A DNA stretch of 23,704 nucleotides from Phaeodactylibacter sp964397205 (GCA_964397205.1 CAYNIT010000043.1:1-23704), one strand, 5' to 3'. Counted from the first letter of the stretch, positions 1-7,518 are shown. A program made the numbers and translations. Notes: generated by a model from the sequence alone, not told the origin.

Positions 1-735
1 ATCGTGCAAATTTCTGATATCCACACCGGCAGTTTTCTGCACAAAGAACCAGTAGAAAACGCTGTGAAGCTCGTCAATGAGCAAAAGCCGGATCTGGTGT
101 TCTTCACAGGCGACTTGGTCAATAACCGGGCGGAAGAAGCACAGCCCTTCGTTGAAATCTTCGAAAAAGTACGCGCTAAGTACGGGGTCTACTCCGTATT
201 GGGCAATCACGACTATGGTGACTACGTAGACTGGGAACGCGAAGAAGACAAGCAGGCTAATCTGGAATTGCTCAAGAATACCCACCGCCGCCTTGGCTGG
301 GAGCTGCTGCTCAACGAACACCGCAAACTCGACATCAATGGCGAAGAAGTAGCCGTCATCGGCGTAGAAAACTACTCGGCTCACCCCCGCTTTCCGAAGT
401 ACGGCGACCTGAAGGCGGCACAGCAGGGTACCGAGCGTTCGGCTTTGCAGTTGCTCCTCTCGCACGACCCATCGCATTGGGAAGAGGAGATTGTCCGGGA
501 ATTCCAGAACATTGCGCTGACCTTCTCCGGCCACACCCACGGCATGCAGTTTGGTGTGGAAATCCCCGGCTGGTTCAAGTGGAGCCCCATCAAGTACGTC
601 TATAAGCAATGGGCGGGCCTGTACAAACGAGGGCAGCAGTACCTTTATGTAAATCGCGGTTTGGGATACCTGGGCTATCCGGGACGGGTAGGCATTCTGC
701 CGGAAGTCACGCTGATTGAACTGAGCAAGGCGTAG
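1..735 (+). CDS. Metallophosphoesterase, YkuE-like (5' end outside window)
   Basis: This is the C-terminal 244 residues of a calcineurin-like metallophosphoesterase; the reading frame is open to base 1, so the start lies outside the window. The dinuclear-metal signature blocks occur in order: QISDIHTGSF at the left edge, GDLVNN, GNHDYGD, then HDPSHW and SGHTHGMQFG near the C-terminus, giving the usual set of Asp, Asn and His metal ligands. The SGHTHGMQ block and the trailing GYPGRVGILPEVTLIEL segment resemble the YkuE/UDP-2,3-diacylglucosamine-hydrolase-like branch, whose members often carry N-terminal membrane helices; those would lie in the missing part. The substrate cannot be read from the sequence. 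The family call is secure; a specific function is not. Confidence 0.9.
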   Translation: MVQISDIHTGSFLHKEPVENAVKLVNEQKPDLVFFTGDLVNNRAEEAQPFVEIFEKVRAKYGVYSVLGNHDYGDYVDWEREEDKQANLELLKNTHRRLGWELLLNEHRKLDINGEEVAVIGVENYSAHPRFPKYGDLKAAQQGTERSALQLLLSHDPSHWEEEIVREFQNIALTFSGHTHGMQFGVEIPGWFKWSPIKYVYKQWAGLYKRGQQYLYVNRGLGYLGYPGRVGILPEVTLIELSKA

Positions 736-773
736 GGCCAGTAAAAGCAGTAGCAACTTTACCGCTTTTTCCG

Positions 774-781
774 TATTTTTG
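774..781 (+). promoter_or_regulatory. Possible -7 element (TATTTTTG)
   Basis: TATTTTTG matches the Bacteroidota -7 consensus TAnnTTTG exactly and lies 16-19 bases before the ATG pair of the alkyltransferase gene. No TTG is found at the expected distance upstream, so only half of a promoter is visible. The leader would be about 10 nt. Confidence 0.35.
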
Positions 782-796
782 GTAAAACTACGCGGT

Positions 797-1285
797 ATGA
801 TGGTATTTGCGCATTTCCTTTCTCCCTTCGGCTGCCTGCGCATCGAAGGCAGCCCCGAGGGCATCCAATCTGTGCAGCGGGTAGCTATCAAACCATGCCC
901 CACTGGCCCTATACCGCCTGCCCTGAAGCCCTGCTTGCAGCAGCTGGCAGAGTACTTCCGCGGCACGCGGAAAACCTTCGAGCTGAAGCTCGACTTTGCG
1001 GAAGCATCCCCTTTTCACCGGGCGGTCTGGCAGGAACTTGTGCAAATTCCCTATGGGCACACCACCACCTACCAAGCCATCGCTGAAAAGCTGGGGGATA
1101 AAAAAGCGGTCCGCGCCGTCGGCCAGGCCAACCGGAACAACCCCATTGCCATCATCGTGCCTTGCCACCGTTGTATCGCCAAATCCGGCGAATTGCAGGG
1201 CTACTTTTATGGGTTGGATATGAAACGGCAACTGTTGGAGCTGGAGAACCCAATGAGTTTTGCCCGGCAGGGAAGTTTGTTCTGA
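797..1285 (+). CDS. ogt: Methylated-DNA--protein-cysteine S-methyltransferase
   Basis: Suicidal DNA-repair protein that transfers an alkyl group from O6-alkylguanine (or O4-alkylthymine) to its own cysteine. The 162-residue protein has the usual length for Ogt/MGMT. It carries the helix-turn-helix region (residues about 80-115, IPYGHTTTYQAIAEKLG then RAVGQANRNNPIAIIVPCHR) and the active-site PCHR motif with acceptor Cys about 123, followed by the family's GELQGY-type segment. I chose the ATG at 797 (a second ATG follows at 800) rather than an upstream TTG at 779, because that TTG overlaps a likely -7 promoter box. The gene is monocistronic or leads into kynU 72 bp downstream. Whether it is closer to Ogt or Ada C-terminal proteins cannot be decided by eye. 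Confidence 0.93.
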   Translation: MMVFAHFLSPFGCLRIEGSPEGIQSVQRVAIKPCPTGPIPPALKPCLQQLAEYFRGTRKTFELKLDFAEASPFHRAVWQELVQIPYGHTTTYQAIAEKLGDKKAVRAVGQANRNNPIAIIVPCHRCIAKSGELQGYFYGLDMKRQLLELENPMSFARQGSLF

Positions 1286-1303
1286 GGGCGGCTCGTTTCG
1301 GCA

Positions 1304-1311
1304 TAGATTTG
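1304..1311 (+). promoter_or_regulatory. Possible -7 element (TAGATTTG) of kynU
   Basis: TAGATTTG fits TAnnTTTG exactly and sits 46 bp before the kynU ATG. The nearest upstream TTTG (1276-1279) is 24 bp away, longer than the usual 19-21 bp, so the -33 half is doubtful. Confidence 0.35.
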
Positions 1312-1357
1312 TATTTTACCCTCCAACCATCATCGCCTAACCTTGATTGAATCTGAT

Positions 1358-2674
1358 ATGCAGCATTCTACAGCCGCCGACCGCGCCACCCTCGACTACG
1401 CCCGCGCCCAAGATGAAAAGGACCCGCTGCGGAGCTTTCGCCAGCGCTTTTTCATACCTCCCCAGGGGAAAGACGAAAGCATCTACCTCTGCGGCAATTC
1501 CCTGGGCCTGCAGCCTAAAACCGCGCAAGCAGCGCTGCTGCACGAGCTGGAACATTGGAAAAAACACGGTGTAGAGGGCCACTTCCGCGGCGACATGCCT
1601 TGGAAGGATTACCACAAGTTCCTCACCGAACAAACGGCGCATGTAGTAGGCGCCAAGCCCTCCGAGGTCGTCGTCATGAACACCCTGACCACCAACCTCC
1701 ACCTGATGATGGTCAGCTTCTATCGCCCAAGCCTGGAGCGCTATAAAATCATCATGGAAGCCGGCGCTTTTCCCTCCGATCAGTACGCCATGGAAAGCCA
1801 AGTGCGCTGGCACGGGTACGATCCTGCCTCGGCTATCGTAGAGGTGCAGCCCCGGGCCGGAGAGGAAACCCTCCGCAATGAAGACATTCTAAACACCATC
1901 GCCGAGCACGGATCATCCACAGCCCTCGTGATGTTCGGCGGTGTCAATTACTTCACCGGGCAGCTATTTGATATGAAAGCCATCACGGATGCAGCCCACC
2001 GGGCAGGGGCGTACGCAGGTTTTGATCTCGCGCACGCTGCGGGCAATGCGCCTTTGCAATTACACGATGGGGGGGCTGACTTCGCCGTATGGTGCAGTTA
2101 TAAATACCTCAATTCTGGACCGGGCGGACCGAGCGGCGCTTTCGTACACGAACGCCACGGCAACAATCCCGAGCTGCCGCGCTTTGCCGGCTGGTGGGGG
2201 CACGATGAAAATGACCGCTTTCTGATGCGCAAAGGGTTCAAGCCAATGCCAGGGGCGGAGGGCTGGCAGCTGAGCAATGCGCAGATATTCAGCTTCGCAG
2301 TGCACAAAGCTAGCCTCGACATTTTCTACGAAGCTACCATGCCGGCCCTGCGCACCAAAAGCGAAAAGCTTACCGCTTATCTGGAGTACCTGCTTCATCA
2401 GCTTCCCGGAAGCGAGCAGCGCTTTCGCATCATTACACCGAAAGAGCCGGCTGCCCGAGGCTGCCAGCTATCGATCTACACAGAATCCGGCGGCCGCCGC
2501 TTATTCGATCATTTGTCGGAAAAAGGCGTCGTCTGCGATTGGCGGGAAGACAACCTCAGCGGGAAAAAAGCCGAGCCAGGAGAAGCGGGGGTCATTCGGG
2601 TAGCGCCGACTCCGCTGTACAATACCTTCGAGGAGGCCTACCGATTCGTTGAGCTGATGGCACAGCAATTGTAA
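1358..2674 (+). CDS. kynU: Kynureninase
   Basis: PLP-dependent hydrolase that cleaves kynurenine (or 3-hydroxykynurenine) to anthranilate (or 3-hydroxyanthranilate) plus alanine, in tryptophan catabolism and the eukaryote-like de novo NAD route. The 438-residue length matches the family. Visible landmarks are the N-terminal YLCGNSLGLQPK segment, FDLAHAAGN (D223 and H226, contacting PLP), and CSYKYLNSGPGG with K249 as the Schiff-base lysine, followed by the GWWGH segment. The start is the ATG at 1358; the five-residue upstream TTG extension is unlikely. No other kynurenine-pathway gene is visible in this window. The stop codon lies only 6 bp from the stop of the convergent permease gene. Confidence 0.96.
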   Translation: MQHSTAADRATLDYARAQDEKDPLRSFRQRFFIPPQGKDESIYLCGNSLGLQPKTAQAALLHELEHWKKHGVEGHFRGDMPWKDYHKFLTEQTAHVVGAKPSEVVVMNTLTTNLHLMMVSFYRPSLERYKIIMEAGAFPSDQYAMESQVRWHGYDPASAIVEVQPRAGEETLRNEDILNTIAEHGSSTALVMFGGVNYFTGQLFDMKAITDAAHRAGAYAGFDLAHAAGNAPLQLHDGGADFAVWCSYKYLNSGPGGPSGAFVHERHGNNPELPRFAGWWGHDENDRFLMRKGFKPMPGAEGWQLSNAQIFSFAVHKASLDIFYEATMPALRTKSEKLTAYLEYLLHQLPGSEQRFRIITPKEPAARGCQLSIYTESGGRRLFDHLSEKGVVCDWREDNLSGKKAEPGEAGVIRVAPTPLYNTFEEAYRFVELMAQQL

Positions 2675-2680
2675 GGACAA

Positions 2681-3580
2681 CTAAGCCAGGCCGCGCCGAC
2701 GGCGCCACCTCCGGATGAGCGGATAGCTGAAAACGACCAGCAGAATGAGCAGCACACCTAGGTAAAAGCCGTTCGACAGCTCTTCGTTTTCGCGTAGCAG
2801 TATCCAAGCCAAGAAAATGCCGTATACCGGCTCCAGGTTGACCGTCAGATTGGAAGCAAAGGCACTGAGGTGGCGCAGGGAGCGCAGCGCCAGCACGTAT
2901 GCGAGGGTGGTGCACAGCAGCGCCATCAGCAGCAAGTACACCCAATCGCTAAGCATTGGTGGTTGTACGGCTACCGGTTCTGAACTGTACCAAATATACA
3001 CTGGCAGCACCAAACTGAGAAAGGCCCAGGCGCTGCCCAATTCCAGGAAAGTGATGCTCATTTCATCTGACTTTCCCACCATTTTTTTGTTGAAAGTGGC
3101 GAAAAGAGATGCCAGAAAAGCAGCTGACAGGCCGACCAGTAGCCCAGCGTTCATTTCCGCTTCCGTGCTGTTGACAATCAGCGCCATGCCTGGAATGATG
3201 AGCAATCCGAGCAGTATCTCATACCAGCGCAGGCGGTGGTGCATGACCAAAGGCTCCAGAAAGGAAGTAAAAAAGGAGGTAGTGGCCATGCAGATCAGGG
3301 TGATGGAAGCATTGGCCAATTTGATGGCACCGTAGAAGGCAACCCAGTGCAGGGCAACCAGCACGCCGATGCCCATGAACTGCAGCAGCGTCTGTTTCGG
3401 CAGGCTGCGCAGGAGTTGGCCCACCCGCACCAGGGACAACAAACTGATGCTGGTAAGCAACACTCGCCACCAGACGATGACCACTGCCGAAAGCTGTATC
3501 AAATCACCGAGTATAGCGGTGAAGCCAAATAAAAATACAGCAACATGCAGCTCTAAATAGGCTCTTTTTTCTCCTTCCAT
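2681..3580 (-). CDS. EamA/DMT-family permease
   Basis: A 299-residue, highly hydrophobic protein of the drug/metabolite transporter superfamily (two EamA repeats, expected ten transmembrane helices), presumably in the inner membrane. The first repeat begins at about residue 10 (HVAVFLFGFTAILGDL) and shows the family's WWRVLL segment near residue 37. The second begins at about residue 150 and ends with the LEPVYGIFLAWILLRENE signature near residue 248, typical of EamA repeat ends. The C-terminal tail is strongly basic (RRWRRRRG), consistent with a cytoplasmic end. The substrate cannot be predicted; members export amino acids, metabolites or drugs. It is convergent with kynU with a 6 bp gap, so transcripts probably overlap unless termination is inside the genes. 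Confidence 0.9.
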   Translation of the reverse strand: MEGEKRAYLELHVAVFLFGFTAILGDLIQLSAVVIVWWRVLLTSISLLSLVRVGQLLRSLPKQTLLQFMGIGVLVALHWVAFYGAIKLANASITLICMATTSFFTSFLEPLVMHHRLRWYEILLGLLIIPGMALIVNSTEAEMNAGLLVGLSAAFLASLFATFNKKMVGKSDEMSITFLELGSAWAFLSLVLPVYIWYSSEPVAVQPPMLSDWVYLLLMALLCTTLAYVLALRSLRHLSAFASNLTVNLEPVYGIFLAWILLRENEELSNGFYLGVLLILLVVFSYPLIRRWRRRRGLA

Positions 3581-3835
3581 GCCCTAGTTGGTATGTAGAT
3601 GCAATACTGCGGCTGCCAGCGGGCTAAAAGCATCGGTTGAGGGGGAATGCCCTCCTTCTGGCCGGCTGCTGCCTGCTGTTTTCAAATGCTGGCAGCTGGC
3701 AGAAAACCACTGCTTTTCGGCCTGTGCCCAAAAATTACTCCCCGCGGCCTTACAAAAGCACAAAGCCCATAAACGCTCAGCCGCTTTTTGCTGTTTATGG
3801 AGTTGTATTTTTTCACTACACAAACCCTTTTAGCT

Positions 3836-4306
3836 ATGGCCGTCAAAGTTGGCGAAAAAGCTCCTGAATTCACTCTTCACGACACCGAAAAAGAGGAAGT
3901 ATCCCTTTCGGACCATCGGGGCAAGAACGTCGTCCTCCTATTTTTCCCCTTGGCTTTCACCAGCGTATGCACTGACGAACTGTGCCATATGCGTGACAAC
4001 CTGAGCGAGTATGAAAAGCTCGATGCCGAGGTGATCGCCGTTTCTGTCGATTCTCCCTTCACGCTCGAGAAGTTCAAGGAAGAGCAAAACCTTAACTTTA
4101 CGTTGCTTTCCGACTTCAACAAGGAGGTTTCCCGCAATTACGGTGCCCTGTACGAAGATTTTGTCTTCGGCATGAAGGGCGTGTCTAAGCGCTCGGCTTT
4201 TGTTGTTGACAAGGAAGGAGAGCTGCGCTATGCCGAAGTATTGGAGAATGCCGGGGATCTGCCTAACTTTGAAGCCGTAAAAGAAACTTTGAGCGCTTTA
4301 AATTAG
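3836..4306 (+). CDS. Peroxiredoxin, AhpE/BCP-like
   Basis: Thiol peroxidase reducing peroxides with a peroxidatic cysteine. The 156-residue protein has a redoxin fold with the motif PLAFTSVC (P38, T42, C45), i.e. PxxxTxxC, and a second cysteine, C50, five residues later. The whole-length pattern (FFPLAFT..., LLSDF, AFVVD, LRYAEV) resembles the AhpE branch, which is often one-Cys, whereas a C+5 resolving cysteine is the hallmark of BCP/PrxQ enzymes. It may therefore form an intramolecular disulfide reduced by thioredoxin. The ATG at 3836 starts at MAVKVGEKAPEF, the family's normal N-terminus; a 16-residue upstream extension is not conserved-looking. It lacks a signal peptide, so is cytoplasmic. 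clpS begins 50 bp downstream and may be co-transcribed. Confidence 0.9.
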   Translation: MAVKVGEKAPEFTLHDTEKEEVSLSDHRGKNVVLLFFPLAFTSVCTDELCHMRDNLSEYEKLDAEVIAVSVDSPFTLEKFKEEQNLNFTLLSDFNKEVSRNYGALYEDFVFGMKGVSKRSAFVVDKEGELRYAEVLENAGDLPNFEAVKETLSALN

Positions 4307-4356
4307 TTGTTTTTACAAAGCCTAAGCCCGGTCCGATCTAGCAAATCCGAATACCT

Positions 4357-4656
4357 ATGATTGAAGAGCTGTACTATAACTCCGTCGAAGAACTCGAAGA
4401 GGTTGTTGTCGAAGATGAAAGCGATATAGGGCAGGAAGCCCAACTGATCGTGTTCAACGACGACCACAATACATTTGACTGGGTGATTCAGTGCTTCGTA
4501 GAGGTACTGCACCATACTAGTGAGCAAGCGGAGCAGCTCTCGCTCATGATTCACTTCAAGGGCAAAGCTACTGTCAAGACAGCGCCCAAGAATGAACTTA
4601 AGCCTAAGAAAGATGCGCTGATCGAACGTGGTTTGTCGGCTGTCATCGAAGAATAA
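4357..4656 (+). CDS. clpS: ATP-dependent Clp protease adaptor ClpS
   Basis: N-recognin that binds proteins with N-terminal Leu, Phe, Tyr or Trp and hands them to the Clp unfoldase and ClpP protease. The 99-residue length fits. After a very acidic N-terminal arm (residues 3-27), the core begins LIVFNDDHNTFDWVI and continues with HTSEQAEQLSLMIHFKGKA. N34, D35 and H66 sit at the positions that hold the N-terminal amino group in E. coli ClpS. The C-terminal part is Lys-rich. The neighbour downstream is aat, the transferase that creates ClpS substrates, so the two belong to one pathway. A terminator at 4681-4710 separates them. Confidence 0.93.
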   Translation: MIEELYYNSVEELEEVVVEDESDIGQEAQLIVFNDDHNTFDWVIQCFVEVLHHTSEQAEQLSLMIHFKGKATVKTAPKNELKPKKDALIERGLSAVIEE

Positions 4657-4680
4657 TTTCTTATTCCATAGAATCGGAGG

Positions 4681-4710
4681 GAGGCCTGCCGTAGGGTGCC
4701 TCTTTTTTTT
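4681..4710 (+). terminator. Rho-independent terminator after clpS
   Basis: GAGGCCT, a five-base loop, and AGG-(GTG bulge)-CCTC form a GC-rich hairpin (4681-4702), followed at once by eight T residues (4703-4710). It lies between clpS and aat and would end or attenuate the clpS transcript. Confidence 0.75.
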
Positions 4711-4728
4711 ATTTGACCTATTTTGCCC

Positions 4729-5427
4729 ATGCCTGGCTTCTGGCTATTTAAGAACGACATATCTTTCCCGGATCCGCGGCATACTACGCCAGAGGGGATC
4801 GTTGCTGTGGGGGGAGACCTTTCTGTACCGCGGCTGTTGGAGGCCTACCGTCAGGGTATATTCCCCTGGTACAACTACGGAACGCCCATCTACTGGTGGT
4901 GCCCTGACCCCCGCTTCGTGCTCTATCCGGAGAAGCTGCGGGTGTCCAAGAGCATGCGGCCCTATTTCAACCAGAAAAAATTTGGCCTGAGCTTCGACTG
5001 GGCTTTCCGGGAGGTGATGCTGAGCTGCGCTACGCAAGAACGGAAGGGGCAGTACGGCACCTGGATCACCCCTGAGATGCTGGAAGGCTACCTTGCCCTG
5101 CATCGGGAAGGCTACGCACACTCTGTGGAGGTATGGAAGGAAGATCAATTGGTGGGCGGCCTATACGGTATTGCCCTCGGCCGGGTCTTCTTCGGAGAGT
5201 CTATGTTTGCTAAAGTAAGCAATGCTTCCAAATTTGGCTTCATTGCTCTGGTACGGCAACTGGAGCAAAGAGGCTTCAACCTGATCGACTGCCAGCAGGA
5301 AACGCCACACTTGCGCAGCTTGGGAGCAGAAAAAATAGCTCGGTCCGATTTTCTGCGCCACCTCAAAGAAAATGAAGCCGCCCCAACCCTCCGCGGCAGT
5401 TGGTCAGAATGGTTGCAGGAGGATTAA
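4729..5427 (+). CDS. aat: Leucyl/phenylalanyl-tRNA--protein transferase
   Basis: Transfers Leu or Phe from aminoacyl-tRNA to the N-terminal Lys or Arg of proteins, making a primary N-degron recognised by ClpS. The 232-residue protein matches the family length and shows its two strong blocks. Residues about 28-62 contain VGGDLSVPRLLEAYRQGIF then PWYNYGTPIYWWCPDPRFVL; residues about 143-175 contain GGLYGIALGRVFFGESMF then AKVSNASKFGFIALVRQL, the acetyltransferase-fold core. The ATG at 4729 is preferred over a TTG two codons upstream. It is 72 bp downstream of clpS, with a terminator in between, so it may have its own promoter in the short AT-rich gap, though no convincing one is visible. Cytoplasmic. 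Confidence 0.96.
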   Translation: MPGFWLFKNDISFPDPRHTTPEGIVAVGGDLSVPRLLEAYRQGIFPWYNYGTPIYWWCPDPRFVLYPEKLRVSKSMRPYFNQKKFGLSFDWAFREVMLSCATQERKGQYGTWITPEMLEGYLALHREGYAHSVEVWKEDQLVGGLYGIALGRVFFGESMFAKVSNASKFGFIALVRQLEQRGFNLIDCQQETPHLRSLGAEKIARSDFLRHLKENEAAPTLRGSWSEWLQED

Positions 5428-5533
5428 GGGCCTGTCTGCTTTCTTGCAATCGGCTCCTTTTTGCCCAGCTGCCCTTTCACTTGAACCAAATCAAACACGA
5501 GAAATTTCTTAAATTTCCACCAACGCTTTGATT

Positions 5534-5551
5534 CTGGCAAATTGCTGCCAG
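5534..5551. repeat. Perfect inverted repeat upstream of the T9SS esterase
   Basis: CTGGCA-(AATTGC)-TGCCAG is a perfect 6+6 bp inverted repeat with a 6-base spacer, 26 bp before the ATG at 5578. It could be an operator or a small leader hairpin; nothing else supports either reading. Confidence 0.3.
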
Positions 5552-5577
5552 ACAATACAACAAAAATTGCGACAAGC

Positions 5578-6696
5578 ATGAAAAAAACATTTACCCTTAT
5601 GGTAGCCCTCTGTTGCGCTGCCGGGCTGCTTTCTCAAACTACCGTAACGGGCACCATACAGCACGAAGGTGTGGAACGAGGCTACCGGCTGCGCGTTCCG
5701 GACGGTACTGCTGGCGAGCGCCCGCTAGTGTTCAATTTACATGGCTTTGGCTCGAATGCCTTTGAGCAGGAGATTTACGCTCAGATGAACACGATCGCCG
5801 ATACCGCTGGTTTCTTTGTCTGCTACCCGGATGGCTTAGAAAATTCCTGGAACGTAGGCTGGGGCTTCGGCAGCACCGCCAATGATGTTGGGTTCATCAG
5901 CGCGCTGATTGATACGCTTTCGGCTGACTATGCAATCGACAGCAAGCGGGTATACTCCTGCGGCATGTCGAACGGCGGATTCATGAGCTACCGGCTCGCC
6001 TGCGAACTCAACGACAAGATTGCCGCAATAGCATCAGTTACCGGCAGTATGGCGCCAGCCTATTTAGAGGATTGCAATCCCGGCCGCCCCGTGCCCGTAC
6101 TGGAAATTCACGGCACCGCAGATGATGTTGTGCCCTACGATGGGGCAGAAGACTTGAGCGTCCCCATCAACGCTTTGATGGAATTTTGGGCCAACAACAA
6201 CAACTGTAGCAGCGAGCCCTCTGTGGAGGAGCTGCCGGATGTAGAGAGCGGGGATAGTTCTACAGTAGCTAGAGTAGCCTACCCGGATTGCGAAGCAGGG
6301 CTGCAGGTTCTTCACTTTCGGGTCAACGGCGGGGGGCACACCTGGCCTGGGTCTGGTATATCCATTGGAGTTACCAACCAGGATATCAACGCCAGTCTGG
6401 AGATATGGCGGTTTTTTCAGCTTTTCTCGCTCGACGGGCTTACGAACACCGACGGCGCCATTCGCCGCCCGGCCTTCAGCCCGCCCTTCCCCAACCCTAC
6501 GGCTGGTGAACTAATGCTGAATCTGGCTGCCGAAGGGCGTATAAGCGTATACGATAGCAGAGGCCAGTTGCTGCAGCGCCAAGTACAGCCCGCCGGCACC
6601 GCGGAGATTGACCTTAGCCAATTGGCGGACGGAATGTACCTGATCCGGCTAGAAACGATGGGGGCTTCAAAGACCTTCAGCGTGATGAAACAATAA
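5578..6696 (+). CDS. Secreted PHB-depolymerase/feruloyl-esterase-like hydrolase with T9SS sorting domain
   Basis: A 372-residue secreted alpha/beta hydrolase. Residues 1-19 are a Sec signal peptide starting at the ATG at 5578 (MKKTFTLMVALCCAAGLLSQ). The catalytic domain (about 20-285) shows the oxyanion HGFGSNA segment, the nucleophile elbow GMSNGGFM (Ser131), Asp182 in GTADDVVPY and His254 in GGGHTWPG. This arrangement is that of the LpqC/poly(3-hydroxybutyrate) depolymerase and feruloyl/acetylxylan esterase family, so the substrate is a polyester or a hemicellulose side-chain ester; the sequence does not say which. Residues about 303-372 (FPNPTAGELML, ISVYDSRGQLL, LADGMYLIRLE) are a type A T9SS C-terminal sorting domain, so the enzyme should be exported across the outer membrane. 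It ends at a strong bidirectional terminator. Confidence 0.9.
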   Translation: MKKTFTLMVALCCAAGLLSQTTVTGTIQHEGVERGYRLRVPDGTAGERPLVFNLHGFGSNAFEQEIYAQMNTIADTAGFFVCYPDGLENSWNVGWGFGSTANDVGFISALIDTLSADYAIDSKRVYSCGMSNGGFMSYRLACELNDKIAAIASVTGSMAPAYLEDCNPGRPVPVLEIHGTADDVVPYDGAEDLSVPINALMEFWANNNNCSSEPSVEELPDVESGDSSTVARVAYPDCEAGLQVLHFRVNGGGHTWPGSGISIGVTNQDINASLEIWRFFQLFSLDGLTNTDGAIRRPAFSPPFPNPTAGELMLNLAAEGRISVYDSRGQLLQRQVQPAGTAEIDLSQLADGMYLIRLETMGASKTFSVMKQ

Positions 6697-6727
6697 ACTG
6701 ACGGGGTGGGCAAACGAAAGCCAGACG

Positions 6728-6784
6728 AAAAACAGAAAGCCACCGCCGCATCGATGCATGACAGACGGTGGCTTTCTGTTTTTT
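6728..6784. terminator. Strong bidirectional terminator
   Basis: An 18-bp perfect stem (6728-6745 with 6766-6783: AAAAACAGAAAGCCACCG and its exact complement) encloses a 20-base loop that itself holds the palindrome GCATCGATGC. The A-run on the left and T-run on the right give a U-tract on both strands, so it can stop both the esterase (+) and ompH (-) transcripts. Confidence 0.9.
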
Positions 6785-6805
6785 CTGGCAAATGCTTTAG
6801 AGGTT

Positions 6806-7309
6806 TTACAGCTTGGCTTTTACCAACTCCATGACGTTATCGCTTTCTTTGGCGAAGAGAACGGCGTTGAAAGTGCTGGTATCAAAAATCATCTCGTAGC
6901 CGTTTTCTTCCGCTACGGCATCTATTGCGTTCTCTGCTTTAGTAATGATGGGCTCGAGCAGTTCCTGCCGCTTTTGCTGCACTTTCTGAGAGACCTCCTG
7001 CTCGTATTCCAGGATTTTCGCCCGCTCCTTCTCCAGTGCTTCCTGACGTTCTTTTTGTTTTACCGGCGGGAGTTCTCCAGCCTGAGCTTTTTTTGCAAAC
7101 TCTTGGGCTTTTTTCTGCCATTCTTTGGCCATGGTCTCTCCTTTAGCCACCAGTTGCTGCTGATAAGCTTCCAGCTTGGAGTCCGCTGCTTTCGTAGCTT
7201 CCAGGGAAGAGATCAAATTGCCGAAGTTCAGATGGCCATACTTTTGAGCGCCTACCGAACCGGCACCTATCAATAGAAACGCAGATAACAAAAGAAACTG
7301 CTTCATCAT
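6806..7309 (-). CDS. OmpH/Skp family periplasmic chaperone
   Basis: A 167-residue exported protein of the OmpH/Skp family, holding unfolded outer-membrane proteins in the periplasm. An N-terminal signal peptide (MMKQFLLLSAFLLIGAGSVGAQ, two adjacent ATGs at 7309 and 7306) precedes KYGHLNFGNLISSLEATKAA, which matches the family's short beta strand plus KIGYVN..-type opening. Residues about 40-125 are a charged, Gln/Lys/Glu-rich helical hairpin (AKEWQKKAQEFAKKAQAGEL then KQKERQEALEKERAKILEYE), the Skp tentacle coil. The C-terminus (EENGYEMIFDTSTFNAVLF then VMELVKAKL) closes the trimerisation core. It is monocistronic, with a good promoter at 7332-7362 and the bidirectional terminator just beyond its stop. 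OmpH-family paralogs are common in Bacteroidota, so I do not assign the name skp. Confidence 0.9.
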   Translation of the reverse strand: MMKQFLLLSAFLLIGAGSVGAQKYGHLNFGNLISSLEATKAADSKLEAYQQQLVAKGETMAKEWQKKAQEFAKKAQAGELPPVKQKERQEALEKERAKILEYEQEVSQKVQQKRQELLEPIITKAENAIDAVAEENGYEMIFDTSTFNAVLFAKESDNVMELVKAKL

Positions 7310-7331
7310 AGTAGTTGTATTTCTGTTTCTG

Positions 7332-7362
7332 CAAAAGTACCGCAGGGCAGGCGTTGCACCAA
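7332..7362 (-). promoter_or_regulatory. Bacteroidota-type promoter of the ompH-like gene
   Basis: Read on the minus strand, TTG (7362-7360), exactly 20 bp, then TACTTTTG (7339-7332), a full match to TTG-N19-21-TAnnTTTG. Transcription would start near 7325, giving a leader of about 15-20 nt before the ATG at 7309. Confidence 0.65.
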
Positions 7363-7475
7363 TTAAAAACTGCTAAAATATGGTTAGAGCCTGGTTAAAG
7401 CACTGCCGGAGAAGACGAAAAGCACCTTTAAATAACAATTCTTTTAAAATTATTTATTTTTAAAACAATAGGTTT

Positions 7476-7483
7476 TATATTTG
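7476..7483 (+). promoter_or_regulatory. -7 element (TATATTTG) of the glucosaminidase gene
   Basis: TATATTTG matches TAnnTTTG exactly, 35 bp before the ATG at 7519. The 40 bp upstream are almost pure A/T (runs of TTTTAAAA near 7443-7466), which may act as an UP-like element; there is no clear TTG at -33. Confidence 0.5.
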
Positions 7484-7518
7484 CTGGAGACCTTGATTAT
7501 CGACACAATCGGCAAAAC

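Noticed and set aside
788..1231. 147-residue minus-strand frame opposite the alkyltransferase
   Set aside because: It is a shadow of a confident gene and has no family features.
3584..3833. Short frames on both strands between the permease and the peroxiredoxin
   Set aside because: Cys/Ser/Ala-rich translations without domain or signal-like pattern; the stretch is better read as an intergenic region. Its partial inverted repeats (around 3668-3696) have no T-run.
3788..3835. Upstream ATG giving a 16-residue extension of the peroxiredoxin
   Set aside because: The family N-terminus (VGEKAPEF) begins right after the downstream ATG, and the extension is not signal-like enough to matter.
4711..4728. 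TATTTTG just before aat as a promoter
   Set aside because: It is one base short of TAnnTTTG and too close to the ATG to leave any leader.
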